In this document: positions 5,346-14,561 of the stretch, piece by piece
Numbering within the stretch: the stretch's first letter is position 1
Layout: the number at the start of each line of letters is the position of its first letter
DNA from: Treponema sp.
Lineage (GTDB): Bacteria > Spirochaetota > Spirochaetia > Treponematales > Treponemataceae
NCBI GenBank assembly: GCA_017395545.1
Contig: JAFPUF010000047.1
Span: 1-36,227 of the forward strand
Reading direction: 5' to 3'
Length of the DNA stretch: 36,227 nt
Position numbers and translations under genes: made by a program
Notes under the pieces: generated by a model
The model's input: only the letters and a program-made list of their open reading frames with translations
Told to the model about the DNA's origin: nothing
Databases searched by the model: none

Positions 5346-7007
5346 ATGAAAAAAAAATCTCTGAATTTGGCGGTTAGCATTGCAATGATGGCCGCCATAT
5401 TTTTATCATCATGTGATAAAAAATCTCTTAAATCATCAAAAGGGCCTCTTCCCGAAAAATCGGTCTCAGGCTCGGTGCTGAATGTTTCGATTGAGGCTGC
5501 AAATGAGCCGCTTGATCAGCAGACGGCGGTCTTTGCTACATCCTTCGAGCTTATTGGCAATATGATTGACGGTCTTATGCAAATGGCTGATGACGGCTCC
5601 GTACAAAAAGCCATTTGTAAGGAAGAAACCGTTTCAGCAGACGGTCTGCACTACACCTTCAAACTGAGAGATGATGTTTATTGGTCAAATGGTGAGCAGG
5701 TTACGGCCCACGATTTTGTATACGGCTGGCAACGAGCCATTGATCCCGCCACAAATTCTGAATATGCCTTTATGATAAGCGACATCGCCCAAATCAAAAA
5801 CGCAACTGCTATTCAGGCAGGTCAAATGGAACCAAATCAGCTTGGTGTGCGGGCAGTAGATGACTTCACTTTTGAGGTAGAACTTCAGGTTCCGGTCTCA
5901 TACTTTGACCAGTTGCTCTATTTCTGCACTTTCTATCCTGCGAACCAGGCTTTCGTGGAGAAATGCGGCGACAAATATGCAACAAGCCCCCAGACATGTC
6001 TTGCAAACGGTGCCTTTATCCTTACAGAATACAGCATGAACGGTAAGTCAATTTCTTACATAAAGAACACGGCCTACTACGATGCCTCAAAAGTTAAGCT
6101 GGCAGGTCTCCATTATGAAGTCATCAACGATGGAAACGAAGCGCTCCGAAAATATCAGAGCGGCCAGCTTGATTTCGTTGAGCTTTCAGGCGATACCGTT
6201 GAAAAAATGAAGAGTGACCCGGACTTTCGCCCGGTTGACTCAGGCTTCCTCTATTACATCACATACAATTTTGATGACAAAAACTTCGCCAATAAAAATC
6301 TGCGCAGAGCATTCAGCCTTGCCATCGACAGGGAACGGATCGTGAACGAAATGGCAGACGGTTCAGCGGCTGCATACGCGGCCATTCCACGAGGATTCGC
6401 ATTTTCTAAGTCTGGAGAAGATTTTACTCCAAAAGGAGTAGAATTCCCGGATTCCTGTGCCTACAATCCCTCACAGGCAAAAGTATTCTTTGAAGCTGCT
6501 GTTCGGGAACTCGGCACAAGGCGTTTTAACCTGGAGCTGTTGACTGCGGACGGCGAAACTCAGGTCATTGCCTCAAATTCAATCAAAAATCAGATTGAAA
6601 GTCTTTTCCCTGAAGTTCAAATAACAATCAAGGCTGTTCCAAAGAGTGAAAGACGAAAAATCATGTCTTCAGGAGCCTTTCAGTTCGGTCTCAACAACTG
6701 GGGACCTGATTATGCAGACCCTATGACCTATCTGGCCATGTGGGTAACAGGCAATGACAACAATCAGGGAAACTACTTTAACCCTACCTACAATGCCCTC
6801 ATTGCAAGCTGTACAGACGGAGATTTGTGCACAAAAATCAGCGAACGATGGTCGGCTCTTAAAAAGGCGGAGGGCATGATTATGGAAGATGCCGTGATTT
6901 CACCAATCTACCAGAAATGTAACGCAAATCTCATAAAAAGCGGAGTCAGGAACATCGCCTTTCATGCAGTGGCTATCAACAGAATCTACAAAACTACATC
7001 AAAATAG
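5346..7007 (+). CDS. Peptide ABC transporter substrate-binding lipoprotein (OppA/SBP_bac_5 family)
   Basis: 553 aa; ATG 5346 follows AGGAG. The N-terminal lipoprotein signal ends in LSSC with Cys at residue 23. The family architecture is clear: EAANEPLDQQTAVFATSFEL near the start, DDVYWSNGEQVTAHDFVYGW in domain I, the mid-protein NLRRAFSLAIDRERIVNEMA and the late NNWGPDYADPMTYLAMW motif that lines the peptide pocket. Length is typical for OppA. It is expected to bind oligopeptides outside the inner membrane. No permease or ATPase genes lie nearby; the next gene, 11 bp downstream, is a chemoreceptor. This makes it an orphan binding protein that may feed a transporter encoded elsewhere or present ligand to the chemoreceptor. 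Family very sure; the ligand is unknown. Confidence 0.92.
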   Translation: MKKKSLNLAVSIAMMAAIFLSSCDKKSLKSSKGPLPEKSVSGSVLNVSIEAANEPLDQQTAVFATSFELIGNMIDGLMQMADDGSVQKAICKEETVSADGLHYTFKLRDDVYWSNGEQVTAHDFVYGWQRAIDPATNSEYAFMISDIAQIKNATAIQAGQMEPNQLGVRAVDDFTFEVELQVPVSYFDQLLYFCTFYPANQAFVEKCGDKYATSPQTCLANGAFILTEYSMNGKSISYIKNTAYYDASKVKLAGLHYEVINDGNEALRKYQSGQLDFVELSGDTVEKMKSDPDFRPVDSGFLYYITYNFDDKNFANKNLRRAFSLAIDRERIVNEMADGSAAAYAAIPRGFAFSKSGEDFTPKGVEFPDSCAYNPSQAKVFFEAAVRELGTRRFNLELLTADGETQVIASNSIKNQIESLFPEVQITIKAVPKSERRKIMSSGAFQFGLNNWGPDYADPMTYLAMWVTGNDNNQGNYFNPTYNALIASCTDGDLCTKISERWSALKKAEGMIMEDAVISPIYQKCNANLIKSGVRNIAFHAVAINRIYKTTSK

Positions 7008-7018
7008 GAGCATGGTGA

Positions 7019-9121
7019 ATGAAAACACAAGAAACCGGAAAGAAAAAATACTCTCATTTGGCGGCACAGTTTTCGACTTACATACTTGGCATTCTTATCG
7101 TTGCCTTTGTCGGACTGAATCTGATTATCGTTCACAATGTAAAGACCTTCTCACAGGAAGATTATTCGGCATTCAGTGAAAAGGTTATTATGGAAGATGC
7201 AGGCAAAATCCAATACTGGAACGAAGTTTTGGTAAACGACCTGCGCATTTATTCTGACAACGACGTTACTAAAGAAGGAAACACTTCCAATATCATAAAC
7301 TGGCTTTTGAGTCATGAATCTATCAGAAATCCGCTTTTCAACTATGTAATGTTCTGTACACCAGACGGCGTAGGACATTCCAGCGATGGAAAAATCATCA
7401 CGGTAATATCAAAGCCATTTTTCCGCACAATAATGAATGACAAGAAGCAGCTCTACGTTTCTAACATCGACTTTCAGACTGACGGCTCCGTTTGCTATTA
7501 TATCGCCCGCCCAGCTTATGACAGCAAGAGAAACCTCATCGGCGTTTTTGCAGGAGCGGTAAAACTCGACGAAATCGACAAAATGCTTGGCGAGCTTACC
7601 ATGGGCAAGGCAGGAAAAGCCATTCTTGTAGGCTCTAACGGAGTCCTTATATCTCACATTCGGGGTATGAGCAAATACATGGATCTTTCTTACAGCGACA
7701 AGGCAGGCTATAAAAATCTCGATGCAATAGCAAAACAGGCCTGCACTGGCAAAGTCGGAGAAGGCTACTATGTTGATCTTAACGGAATAAAAACTTTCGC
7801 ATCTTACGCACCGGTAGAAGGAACTCCCTGGTCGGCAATTCTTACCATTCCTCAAAGTCAGATTGACGCAGCCGGAAACTCCCTTCAAAAAGTCATCATC
7901 ATTATCTGTATTTTAGCAGGCATAATTATTTCTGCGGCCTGCTCGGTAATCCTGATTGTAGCAGTCAAGCCACTTCGGGTCGTTCAGAATTCAATTCATC
8001 AGATTGCCTCAGGAGATGCAGACCTTACACAGCAGATTGTCGTCAAAAGCAAGAACGAAATCGGCGCCCTGGGTGACGGTTTCAACGCATTTATGGAAAA
8101 ACTCCGCACAATTATCAGCGGCGTAAAAGATTCCGAGGAAACTTTGGGAACTGTGAATGTCGGCTTGCAGAAAAGAATCGAAGAAAACGGCAAATCTATT
8201 GAAGAAATCATCTCTGATTTGAACAGCATTGAATCTCAGGTTCAGAATCAGGCTTCAAGCGTTTCCCAGACAGCAAGCGCAGTCGAAGAAATCTCAAAAA
8301 ACATTGAATCGCTGGAGCACATGATTGAAACACAGTCATCTGGAGTAACAGAGGCAAGTGCCGCCGTTGAAGAAATGATTGGTAACATCAGGAGCGTAAA
8401 TCTTTCAGTCACACACATGGCAGATTCATTTGAAAGCCTGATAAATAATGCGGAAGACGGAATCAAGCGCCAGAATGATGTAAACGAAAGGATTCGCGCA
8501 ATTGAAGAGCAGTCAAAAGCGCTTCAGAACGCAAACAAAACAATTTCAAGCATTGCAAGCGAAACAAATCTTCTAGCTATGAATGCGGCAATCGAGGCGG
8601 CTCATGCGGGTACTGCAGGCCAGGGATTCAGCGTCGTTGCAGAAGAAATCCGTAAACTTTCTGAGACATCCAGCGCACAGTCAAAGACAATTGGCGAAGA
8701 ACTCAAGAAAATCCAGAAATCAATCGACGATGTTGTGAATGCTTCACAGGCTTCAAGCGATGCATTCAAATCGGTCAACGGTTCAATCAGCGACACACAG
8801 CAGCTTGTATTGCAGATTAAGTCAGCAATGGAAGAGCAGCAGGAAGGCTCACGACAGATTGGCGACGCACTTAAAGTTATGAACGACAATACATCAGAAG
8901 TCCGGGCGGCTTCCCATGAAATGGCAGAAGGAAACAAAGCTATTCTTATAGAAGTAGACCAGCTCCGCGACACCACTGATGTAATCAGACAAAGTATGGA
9001 CAAAATTTCTGAAAGTGCGGGCAACATCCGAACATCAAGTGATTCTCTCAACGAAATCGCAGACAGTGTAGAAGCCGCAGTCAGCCAGATTGGCGGTCAA
9101 ATCGATTTGTTTACGGTATAA
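7019..9121 (+). CDS. Methyl-accepting chemotaxis protein
   Basis: 700 aa. The first transmembrane helix is about residues 20-40 ([20 protein letters not shown]). A periplasmic sensor of dCACHE type, about residues 41-285, contains [20 protein letters not shown], then [18 protein letters not shown]. The second transmembrane helix is about 290-315. A HAMP domain follows ([20 protein letters not shown]), then a long cytoplasmic coiled coil whose hairpin tip contains [20 protein letters not shown] and [16 protein letters not shown] near residues 515-550. It reports ligand binding to CheA/CheW. It is very probably cotranscribed with the peptide-binding lipoprotein (11-bp gap), which suggests that peptides or the loaded binding protein are the signal. 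Its stop codon abuts an htpG scrap. Confidence 0.95.
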   Translation: MKTQETGKKKYSHLAAQFSTYILGILIVAFVGLNLIIVHNVKTFSQEDYSAFSEKVIMEDAGKIQYWNEVLVNDLRIYSDNDVTKEGNTSNIINWLLSHESIRNPLFNYVMFCTPDGVGHSSDGKIITVISKPFFRTIMNDKKQLYVSNIDFQTDGSVCYYIARPAYDSKRNLIGVFAGAVKLDEIDKMLGELTMGKAGKAILVGSNGVLISHIRGMSKYMDLSYSDKAGYKNLDAIAKQACTGKVGEGYYVDLNGIKTFASYAPVEGTPWSAILTIPQSQIDAAGNSLQKVIIIICILAGIIISAACSVILIVAVKPLRVVQNSIHQIASGDADLTQQIVVKSKNEIGALGDGFNAFMEKLRTIISGVKDSEETLGTVNVGLQKRIEENGKSIEEIISDLNSIESQVQNQASSVSQTASAVEEISKNIESLEHMIETQSSGVTEASAAVEEMIGNIRSVNLSVTHMADSFESLINNAEDGIKRQNDVNERIRAIEEQSKALQNANKTISSIASETNLLAMNAAIEAAHAGTAGQGFSVVAEEIRKLSETSSAQSKTIGEELKKIQKSIDDVVNASQASSDAFKSVNGSISDTQQLVLQIKSAMEEQQEGSRQIGDALKVMNDNTSEVRAASHEMAEGNKAILIEVDQLRDTTDVIRQSMDKISESAGNIRTSSDSLNEIADSVEAAVSQIGGQIDLFTV

Positions 9122-9237
9122 AAAAAGCATTGGGCGACCGCGTTAAGGATACGCAAGCCGCGTGAGCGGCGTGTTAATAATTTCTACTCATGTAAACGAC
9201 ACGAAGTGGCGTATGTCGTGCTTTCAAAACGACTTTC
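9122..9237 (+). pseudogene. htpG: HtpG scrap 3, interrupted by a 64-bp insertion
   Basis: GCATTGGGCGACCGCGTTAA and GGAT (9127-9150) match htpG fragment 2 exactly. After 64 unrelated bases, GTCGTGCTTTCAAAACGACT and TTC (9215-9237) continue the same htpG segment with one mismatch. In htpG the two blocks are contiguous and encode ALGDRVKDVVLSKRLS. The match to fragment 2 (GCATTG) is better than to fragment 1 (GCTCTG). Too short to code for anything useful. Confidence 0.75.
9149..9214. repeat. Small hairpin element inserted in the htpG scrap
   Basis: The inserted piece is bounded by ATACGC (9149-9154) and GCGTAT (9209-9214), a perfect 6-bp terminal inverted repeat. It holds an inner GCCGC-GTGA-GCGGC hairpin near the left end. 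Size and structure suggest a REP- or MITE-like element without coding capacity. Confidence 0.55.
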
Positions 9238-9252
9238 CTCTCCCGAACTTCA

Positions 9253-9328
9253 CCTGGGGCTGCGCCCCAACCCCCGCTGTGCGGCGATTTTTTAGGCTGA
9301 CTTCATATAAGGAGTCAGCTTTTTTTTT
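9253..9328 (+). terminator. Terminator region after the chemoreceptor gene
   Basis: A GGGGC-TGC-GCCCC hairpin is followed by a terminator stem GCTGACT (9296-9302) / AGTCAGC (9313-9319) and a run of nine Ts. The remaining bases to 9428 are AT-rich, with no gene, and carry the ribosome-binding GGAG for the next ORF. Confidence 0.8.
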
Positions 9329-9428
9329 ATGTGTAATTTCTCAGAATTCAGTGGCGATTTTTTTTCATCGTGCTATAATAAAATATAACAAAATTATATA
9401 TTCAATAAAAATTGTATGGAGTTAGTAT

Positions 9429-10619
9429 ATGGCATTTATTGATGTCGTCGAATGGCAGCCGCAGAGCAATGATATTTTTGCCTGGCGCTTCCCGAATGAA
9501 AACCTCAGTACTGCAACACAGCTTATCGTGCGTGAAAGTCAGGAGGCGGTCTTCTTTTCAAAAGGTCAGATTTTAGGAAAATTCGGGCCCGGAAAGCACA
9601 CTCTTTCAACTGAAAACCTTCCTCTTCTTCGGAATCTGTTCGGGCTTCCGTTCGGTAAAAAAAATCCTTTCACTGCGGAGGTCTGGTTCGTCAACAAGGC
9701 AGCTCCGCTCACAATCGACTGGAAAACAACGACAATGCGTTTTATGGATCCTGACTACGGTCAGATGATTCCTCTTGTCGCACAGGGACGATACGGTCTA
9801 AAAATCCGAGATGCTGAAAAATTCCTTGTCAAACTTGTCGGAACCCTCAATTCTTTTGATTCTGACCAGCTCACCGACCACTTTATGGGACCGCTCGTTG
9901 CAAAGACGAACAGCTGTCTCAACACATTTATGACTCAGAACGGAATCGGCATTATGACAATCGCCGGTCACCTCGACGAACTTTCTACCTTCCTTTCTGA
10001 GCCGCTCAAGGCTTTCTGGGACGAGTACGGCATCGACTTGACGGGCTACTACATCACTTCTGTCGATCTCGACACAAGCACTCCTGACGGAAAGAAAATT
10101 TCCGACGCTATGAGCGACCGCTCTGCACAGAACATCGCCGGCTACACCTGGCAGCAGAAACAGAGTTTCGGAACCGTAAACAACGCCGTACAGAACAGCC
10201 GCGGAGGAATCGGAATGATTGGAGCTGCAATGATGATGGGCGGCGGAATGGGCGGAAACGCTGCGATGGGAAGCGCAATGATGAGCCCGACTGGAACCGG
10301 AAATTTTGCCGGCAATATGGGCGGGATGGGCGGTGGTGCCCGTCCGATGGCACAGCAGAACACAGTATTCTGCTCCCGCTGCGGAAAAAGTTTCCCTTCT
10401 ACGAACAAATTCTGTCCTCACTGCGGTGACCCCTACAATCCGTGCCCGGTCTGCGGCCGTGATAACGACGCGAATGCAAAACGCTGCTCTGTCTGCGGTG
10501 CAAGCCTTCAGGGACAGAACGCGCTCAACAACATGATGAACGGAAACGCTTGTTCCCGCTGTGGCTCAAATGTTCCGGCCGGCACAAAATTCTGCCCGAA
10601 CTGCGGCAACAGAATGTAG
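9429..10619 (+). CDS. SPFH/Band-7 domain protein with C-terminal zinc ribbons
   Basis: 396 aa; ATG 9429 after GGAG. Residues about 1-235 form the SPFH-type region, opening with MAFIDVVEWQPQSNDIFAWR and including VRESQEAVFFSKGQILGKFG. This is the architecture of Bacillus YdjI-like proteins, often labelled 'virion core protein' in databases. A Gly/Met-rich linker follows at about 260-310 (GGGMGGNAAMGSAMMSP). The C-terminal 85 residues hold CxxC pairs of several zinc ribbons (FCSRCGKS, FCPHCG, CPVCG, CSVCG, CSRCG, FCPNCGNRM). SPFH proteins form membrane-associated oligomers, and zinc ribbons usually mediate protein contacts. It is the first gene of a six-gene co-directional cluster (to 16588), so it is likely the membrane platform of that system. 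Confidence 0.88.
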   Translation: MAFIDVVEWQPQSNDIFAWRFPNENLSTATQLIVRESQEAVFFSKGQILGKFGPGKHTLSTENLPLLRNLFGLPFGKKNPFTAEVWFVNKAAPLTIDWKTTTMRFMDPDYGQMIPLVAQGRYGLKIRDAEKFLVKLVGTLNSFDSDQLTDHFMGPLVAKTNSCLNTFMTQNGIGIMTIAGHLDELSTFLSEPLKAFWDEYGIDLTGYYITSVDLDTSTPDGKKISDAMSDRSAQNIAGYTWQQKQSFGTVNNAVQNSRGGIGMIGAAMMMGGGMGGNAAMGSAMMSPTGTGNFAGNMGGMGGGARPMAQQNTVFCSRCGKSFPSTNKFCPHCGDPYNPCPVCGRDNDANAKRCSVCGASLQGQNALNNMMNGNACSRCGSNVPAGTKFCPNCGNRM

Positions 10620-10624
10620 GCAAT

Positions 10625-10654
10625 GTCACAAAAGTCTGTCCTGGCTTTTGTGAC
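10625..10654. other. Perfect 10-bp inverted repeat between the first two operon genes
   Basis: GTCACAAAAG (10625-10634) and CTTTTGTGAC (10645-10654) flank a 10-base loop, and a smaller GTTTA/TAAAC hairpin follows. There is no T-run, so it is more likely an RNA-processing or stability hairpin than a terminator. It could set different levels for the SPFH gene and the downstream genes. Confidence 0.5.
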
Positions 10655-10715
10655 CGCCGGTTTAAAGTCTAAACTCTAATAAAAACACAAAAAATAGATT
10701 CTCGGAGGATTAAAA

Positions 10716-11423
10716 ATGAATCGTAATCAGCTTGGAATTTTCAAATTCCTGATTTTTCTGTTTGGCTTTGCGATTATCGCACTTGCCTATCATCTTCTCG
10801 GACCTGCCGCAAGAGGCGAGGAACTGACGAATATCGACAAGTTCATGTGGATAAACATCTGTGTTTGTTATGCGATGTTCTTTATGCCGATGTTCTTCAG
10901 CTCAATTACGACGAAAACGGTCGACACAAAAATCACTTCGACGGTCCACATCTGGATTTCAACTTCTTTCTTTGTCTTTGCTACCCTTATTCTTATCGTT
11001 TGTGTAAAGACAGAGACGCTTGATCTGAAATATGCGCTGATTATTGAATGCATTCTGTTTTTTATTCTCGCAATTTTCGTCTACTTCGGTTATTTTGCCG
11101 GAAATCATATCGGTGAAGTTCAGGCTGCAGAGAGAAAATCCCTTGCAAAAATCGGTGAGGTCAAAAACGCTTTTGAAATGCTCAACCTGAAAGCCGGAAC
11201 TTTGGGCGATGAATTCCGCGAACAGAAAGCAAAGATTGCACAATTCTGTGATGATGTCAGGTATATGTCTCCGGTCGATACAGAGCAGGCTGCAGACATC
11301 GAGATGAAACTGATTATCGCAGCAAATGTCATTTCTTCTTCAACGCTTTCGGCACCGGATCTCAACGCAAAAATCGCAGAGATGGATCTTCTGATTAAAC
11401 AGCGCAAACTGCTTAAAAAATAA
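10716..11423 (+). CDS. Hypothetical four-helix membrane protein
   Basis: 235 aa; ATG 10716 with CGGAGG. There are four predicted transmembrane helices in the first 130 residues: FLIFLFGFAIIALAYHLL, WINICVCYAMFFMPMFF, HIWISTSFFVFATLILIV, and YALIIECILFFILAIFVYFG. A cytoplasmic helical tail of about 100 residues follows, probably coiled coil (KSLAKIGEVKNAFEMLNLKA). No family recognised. It is the second gene of the SPFH operon, 33 bp before the 727-aa protein, and is probably a membrane partner of the SPFH protein. Confidence 0.8.
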   Translation: MNRNQLGIFKFLIFLFGFAIIALAYHLLGPAARGEELTNIDKFMWINICVCYAMFFMPMFFSSITTKTVDTKITSTVHIWISTSFFVFATLILIVCVKTETLDLKYALIIECILFFILAIFVYFGYFAGNHIGEVQAAERKSLAKIGEVKNAFEMLNLKAGTLGDEFREQKAKIAQFCDDVRYMSPVDTEQAADIEMKLIIAANVISSSTLSAPDLNAKIAEMDLLIKQRKLLKK

Positions 11424-11456
11424 AAAAAGTCATTCTTAAAAGGAGGAAATTTAAAA

Positions 11457-13640
11457 ATGACTGGAAAAATCTTTAAAGAGTCTTCAAACATTTATGAAGA
11501 CGAAGCCAGGGTTCTTTTTGACTATTACAAAAGGGCCGCAGAAAAAATCGTCGGTGAAGAAATCGATTTAGAGAACAAAATCGAAGATGCCACTAACCGA
11601 AGGGACACTTCAGAAGAGCGCCAGAAAAAATTTAAAATCATTATGATTGCGGCTGCTGGATTTGCAGGTGCGTGTGCAATCGGCGGTCTTCTTTCAATTC
11701 TCCTGGGCCAGAATACAGGACTCGGAATCTTTCTTTTTGTCCTGACAGCAATCGGAGCAGGAACTGCAATATTCAGCCTTATCAAGAAAATCGGTGCTAA
11801 AAAAGACTTCGACAATTTTGAAGAAAATATCAAAGCGTTCAATGAAGCAAAGGAAAATATCCGCAGAAACTACAAAGTTTCCAAAATGGGCGTTGCTTAT
11901 GTTCCGGTCGCAACACGGGTTCCGTTTGAGGGAAAAAGTTTCGTAATCGATCACACGGGCTCTCTTCCGAACACTGATTTTTCTCTTTCTGTCCTTCATA
12001 AGCCGAATGAACTTAAAGAGTCTCTTACAAACCTTGAGAGCAACCTCGACAATATTCCGGTCGTCGAAGGAAACGAAGATGCTGAGCAAATTGATACAAG
12101 CGCTTACAGTAAGAGCGTTCAGGAAATCACAATGCACAACTACATGGGAAACATTGACCGTGAAGTGCGCAACATCAGCTATCTTCTCACAGACTCTGAC
12201 ACCCGCTCAGTCTCACTCCCTGTTGTTCCTCCTGAAAGCCAGCAGGAAGCATTCCTTGAAGAATATGCGACAACCGATACCGGAAACAAGCCTGTCGTAA
12301 AAGTATTTGACACCGAGGGCTTTGACTCAAAACTTGAGGCATTCACGAATATCAGCGACCTCAAAAAGCAGCTCGAAAAGAACACTGACGGCGGAAATTC
12401 CAACTATTTCAAATCTTTGATCCGGAAACTCGGAGATTCTGTTCAACTCGTCTCAAAAATCAAGACGAACTCAACTTCAAATCTTCTCGACTACACGAAC
12501 TCAATTCTCGCTGCAGTCTTGAAATCAGGCTACAACCAGTATTCACCGCAGCTTGAGGCAGAAGAACTCGAGCGAATCCGCGAAACAAACTTCAACTATC
12601 AGGACTGTGTCGAAAGCTACAAGCCTTTTGAGCTTAAGGAAAGTTCACGCGTCCGCTACGACATCTACAATCAGAACTGGGTTGCAGAGGACAACACCCG
12701 CACGATTATGCCTTTCGGTATGAATCAGATTGAAGAAGAGGTCCTTATGCCTCTCATCAACAATCTTATGAATGAGACGCGGGTTGAGCGCCTTAAGATT
12801 TACAACAACATCAAGGACCAGAAACTCAGCTATCTCAACAAATGGCACCAGGATGTTGAAGCCGCATTCCGTGACAACCGCAAATCAGGTCAGGAATTAA
12901 TCACACAGATTACAAACGCATATGCCGAGTATTCTACTGCTCACAACACATATCTTTCATACAAGCAGACTCAGAATGCAATGAAATTGACAGGCCGGGC
13001 TGACATCGAGACTCAGGAAGTCACTTCATCTGATGATGCAATCAAGGAAATCGAAGAAAAGGTTGAAGGATGCCGTGAAGTCGGAGAAGGCTTCCAGGTT
13101 TACATGAGAGGCCTCCAGAACGACATCAACGCATCTTCTGAAAAGTTCGGTTTCGTCGAATATTTTGAAGGTTCACTCCGTGACGGTGAAAGCAAAAAAG
13201 TCGCAGATTCTATCATTCCTGAGAATTTGCAGAATCTTGACCCGCGCCGCCAGAAAATCATTCCTGTCAACAGCTATTTCGCAACTTACTCAGAACTCCC
13301 GCCGGAGCCGAGCGTAGAGCCGAAACTGATGGAAGACTTCGCAATGGATCTCCAGCAGATTGCGACCGCACAGATTAACCGCATTGAAAGCCTGGACGGA
13401 AATGTTCCACAGGAGCAGGCTGAGGAAGAAGTAGAGCAGGAACAGCTTCAGGAAGAAGTCCAGCAGGAAGTTTCTCAGGAAGAAAACGCTGTGACTGAAG
13501 AAAGCGTAGAAAATGCCGGAGACGAGACTGAGTCTGATGAGTCTGAAGAGCAGATTTCAGAAGAAGATGAGACTGAGTCCGAAGATGAAGAACTCGACGA
13601 TGAATCTGATGAAGATGATGTAGAAAAGGACGGTGAGTAA
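11457..13640 (+). CDS. Large membrane-anchored hypothetical protein with acidic tail
   Basis: 727 aa; a strong AAAGGAGG precedes ATG 11457. An N-terminal helical stretch (about 1-60) is followed by a transmembrane hairpin (about 61-83 and 87-110: IIMIAAAGFAGACAIGGLLS and GIFLFVLTAIGAGTAIFSL). A long soluble region of about 520 residues is mainly helical and probably cytoplasmic. The last 85 residues or so are extremely acidic, with repeated Glu, Asp, Gln and Ser (EQAEEEVEQEQLQEEVQQEV). No family recognised. Central gene of the SPFH operon; its stop codon overlaps the ribosome-binding region of the next gene, so translation is likely coupled. It may be the effector or scaffold of the system; nothing in the sequence proves a biochemical activity. 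Confidence 0.8.
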   Translation: MTGKIFKESSNIYEDEARVLFDYYKRAAEKIVGEEIDLENKIEDATNRRDTSEERQKKFKIIMIAAAGFAGACAIGGLLSILLGQNTGLGIFLFVLTAIGAGTAIFSLIKKIGAKKDFDNFEENIKAFNEAKENIRRNYKVSKMGVAYVPVATRVPFEGKSFVIDHTGSLPNTDFSLSVLHKPNELKESLTNLESNLDNIPVVEGNEDAEQIDTSAYSKSVQEITMHNYMGNIDREVRNISYLLTDSDTRSVSLPVVPPESQQEAFLEEYATTDTGNKPVVKVFDTEGFDSKLEAFTNISDLKKQLEKNTDGGNSNYFKSLIRKLGDSVQLVSKIKTNSTSNLLDYTNSILAAVLKSGYNQYSPQLEAEELERIRETNFNYQDCVESYKPFELKESSRVRYDIYNQNWVAEDNTRTIMPFGMNQIEEEVLMPLINNLMNETRVERLKIYNNIKDQKLSYLNKWHQDVEAAFRDNRKSGQELITQITNAYAEYSTAHNTYLSYKQTQNAMKLTGRADIETQEVTSSDDAIKEIEEKVEGCREVGEGFQVYMRGLQNDINASSEKFGFVEYFEGSLRDGESKKVADSIIPENLQNLDPRRQKIIPVNSYFATYSELPPEPSVEPKLMEDFAMDLQQIATAQINRIESLDGNVPQEQAEEEVEQEQLQEEVQQEVSQEENAVTEESVENAGDETESDESEEQISEEDETESEDEELDDESDEDDVEKDGE

Positions 13641-13641
13641 T

Positions 13642-14559
13642 ATGGCAGATTTTGATATTACCGTTGATACCAGCCCGATGGCTAATTCTCTGGATCATGT
13701 AAACTCAAATGTCCGTGATGTTACAAGTTCTGTCGTAGCAATGCAGAGTGCCGTTGTCATCGCACAGCAGAGGGCTTCAGAACAAATCTGTCAGAACGTA
13801 GACACTGGATTTTTCGTCCTGATGAAAAGTCAGTTCGACCAGAAAATTGCCGCAGTTTCAAGCAAAATGCTCAGTACGATGCAGCTCATGGAGACTTTCA
13901 AGGGCGACATCGACAAGATTATGGTGATTATGCAGGATGACTACGAGCGAATTAAAGCACGTTACTTCAAGCATTTCTCATCACTCGATAAAGCTCTTGA
14001 GACCAGAATCCACGAACTCGACAAACGGGCTTACGAAATTTCACGCAATTACAAGATGAGCCAGTTCAAAACGGGCAGCGAAGTCATAAAAGCAATCTGC
14101 TACAGCAACGACACACAGATGGTGAACGTAAAGCAGGCAAATGCTACCGTAAAGAGCAAGAGTACTAAATCAATCGGTGTTATGGCTGAAAATGTAATCG
14201 AACAGATGAAGTATTCTGATTCCGTTCAGAGCATTCTTAAAGAAATTGAATTTGAGGCTCCTCGTGAAGAGTATGTTCCGGTAATTTTTGCAGAAACAGA
14301 TTCGATGATGAGCGAGGATTCAAGCGTCAAGAATGTTGTTACATCAACAGAGGCTGCATTCTCAGTGAACTCTAAATACCTGAACCAGCTCAAAGAAAGT
14401 TCGGAAAATTTCTCATGGAAAGAAATCAATGATGCAGAATTCGAGCCGATAAAGACTTCTTTCCAGCAGAAGGTTAACTCCGAAGTCTCCGATGAGAGGG
14501 TTGCCAGGGAAATGCTCCGTCTCTTTGACGCAAGCAAATGGCAGGAAACGGAGGCTTAG
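13642..14559 (+). CDS. Hypothetical helical protein, paralogue 1 of a tandem pair
   Basis: 305 aa from ATG 13642, one base after the previous stop. A GTG at 13633 is possible but would overlap. Residues about 15-150 are long helices (SAVVIAQQRASEQICQNVDT, FFVLMKSQFDQKIAAVSSKM, then VIMQDDYERIKARYFKHFSS). These align with the next gene's VSDHVISGFFNMIKSELDQN and VMQDDYSRVSDRYNKVFQNL, so the two are paralogues. The shared core is a GFF-x-MKS-x-DQ-IA helix, an IVMQDDY block, and an ALDKR-x-x-EISR/K helix. No signal peptide or membrane segment. Probably a homo- or hetero-oligomer with its neighbour. Confidence 0.8.
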   Translation: MADFDITVDTSPMANSLDHVNSNVRDVTSSVVAMQSAVVIAQQRASEQICQNVDTGFFVLMKSQFDQKIAAVSSKMLSTMQLMETFKGDIDKIMVIMQDDYERIKARYFKHFSSLDKALETRIHELDKRAYEISRNYKMSQFKTGSEVIKAICYSNDTQMVNVKQANATVKSKSTKSIGVMAENVIEQMKYSDSVQSILKEIEFEAPREEYVPVIFAETDSMMSEDSSVKNVVTSTEAAFSVNSKYLNQLKESSENFSWKEINDAEFEPIKTSFQQKVNSEVSDERVAREMLRLFDASKWQETEA

Positions 14560-14561
14560 GC

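Noticed and set aside
9162..9425. 87-codon plus-strand ORF
   Set aside because: It runs through an htpG scrap, a hairpin repeat and a terminator; composition is unlike protein and no ribosome-binding site is seen.
9798..10421. 207-codon minus-strand ORF opposite the SPFH gene
   Set aside because: Shadow of the Gly/Met- and Cys-rich coding region; His/Ser/Ala-rich low-complexity product.
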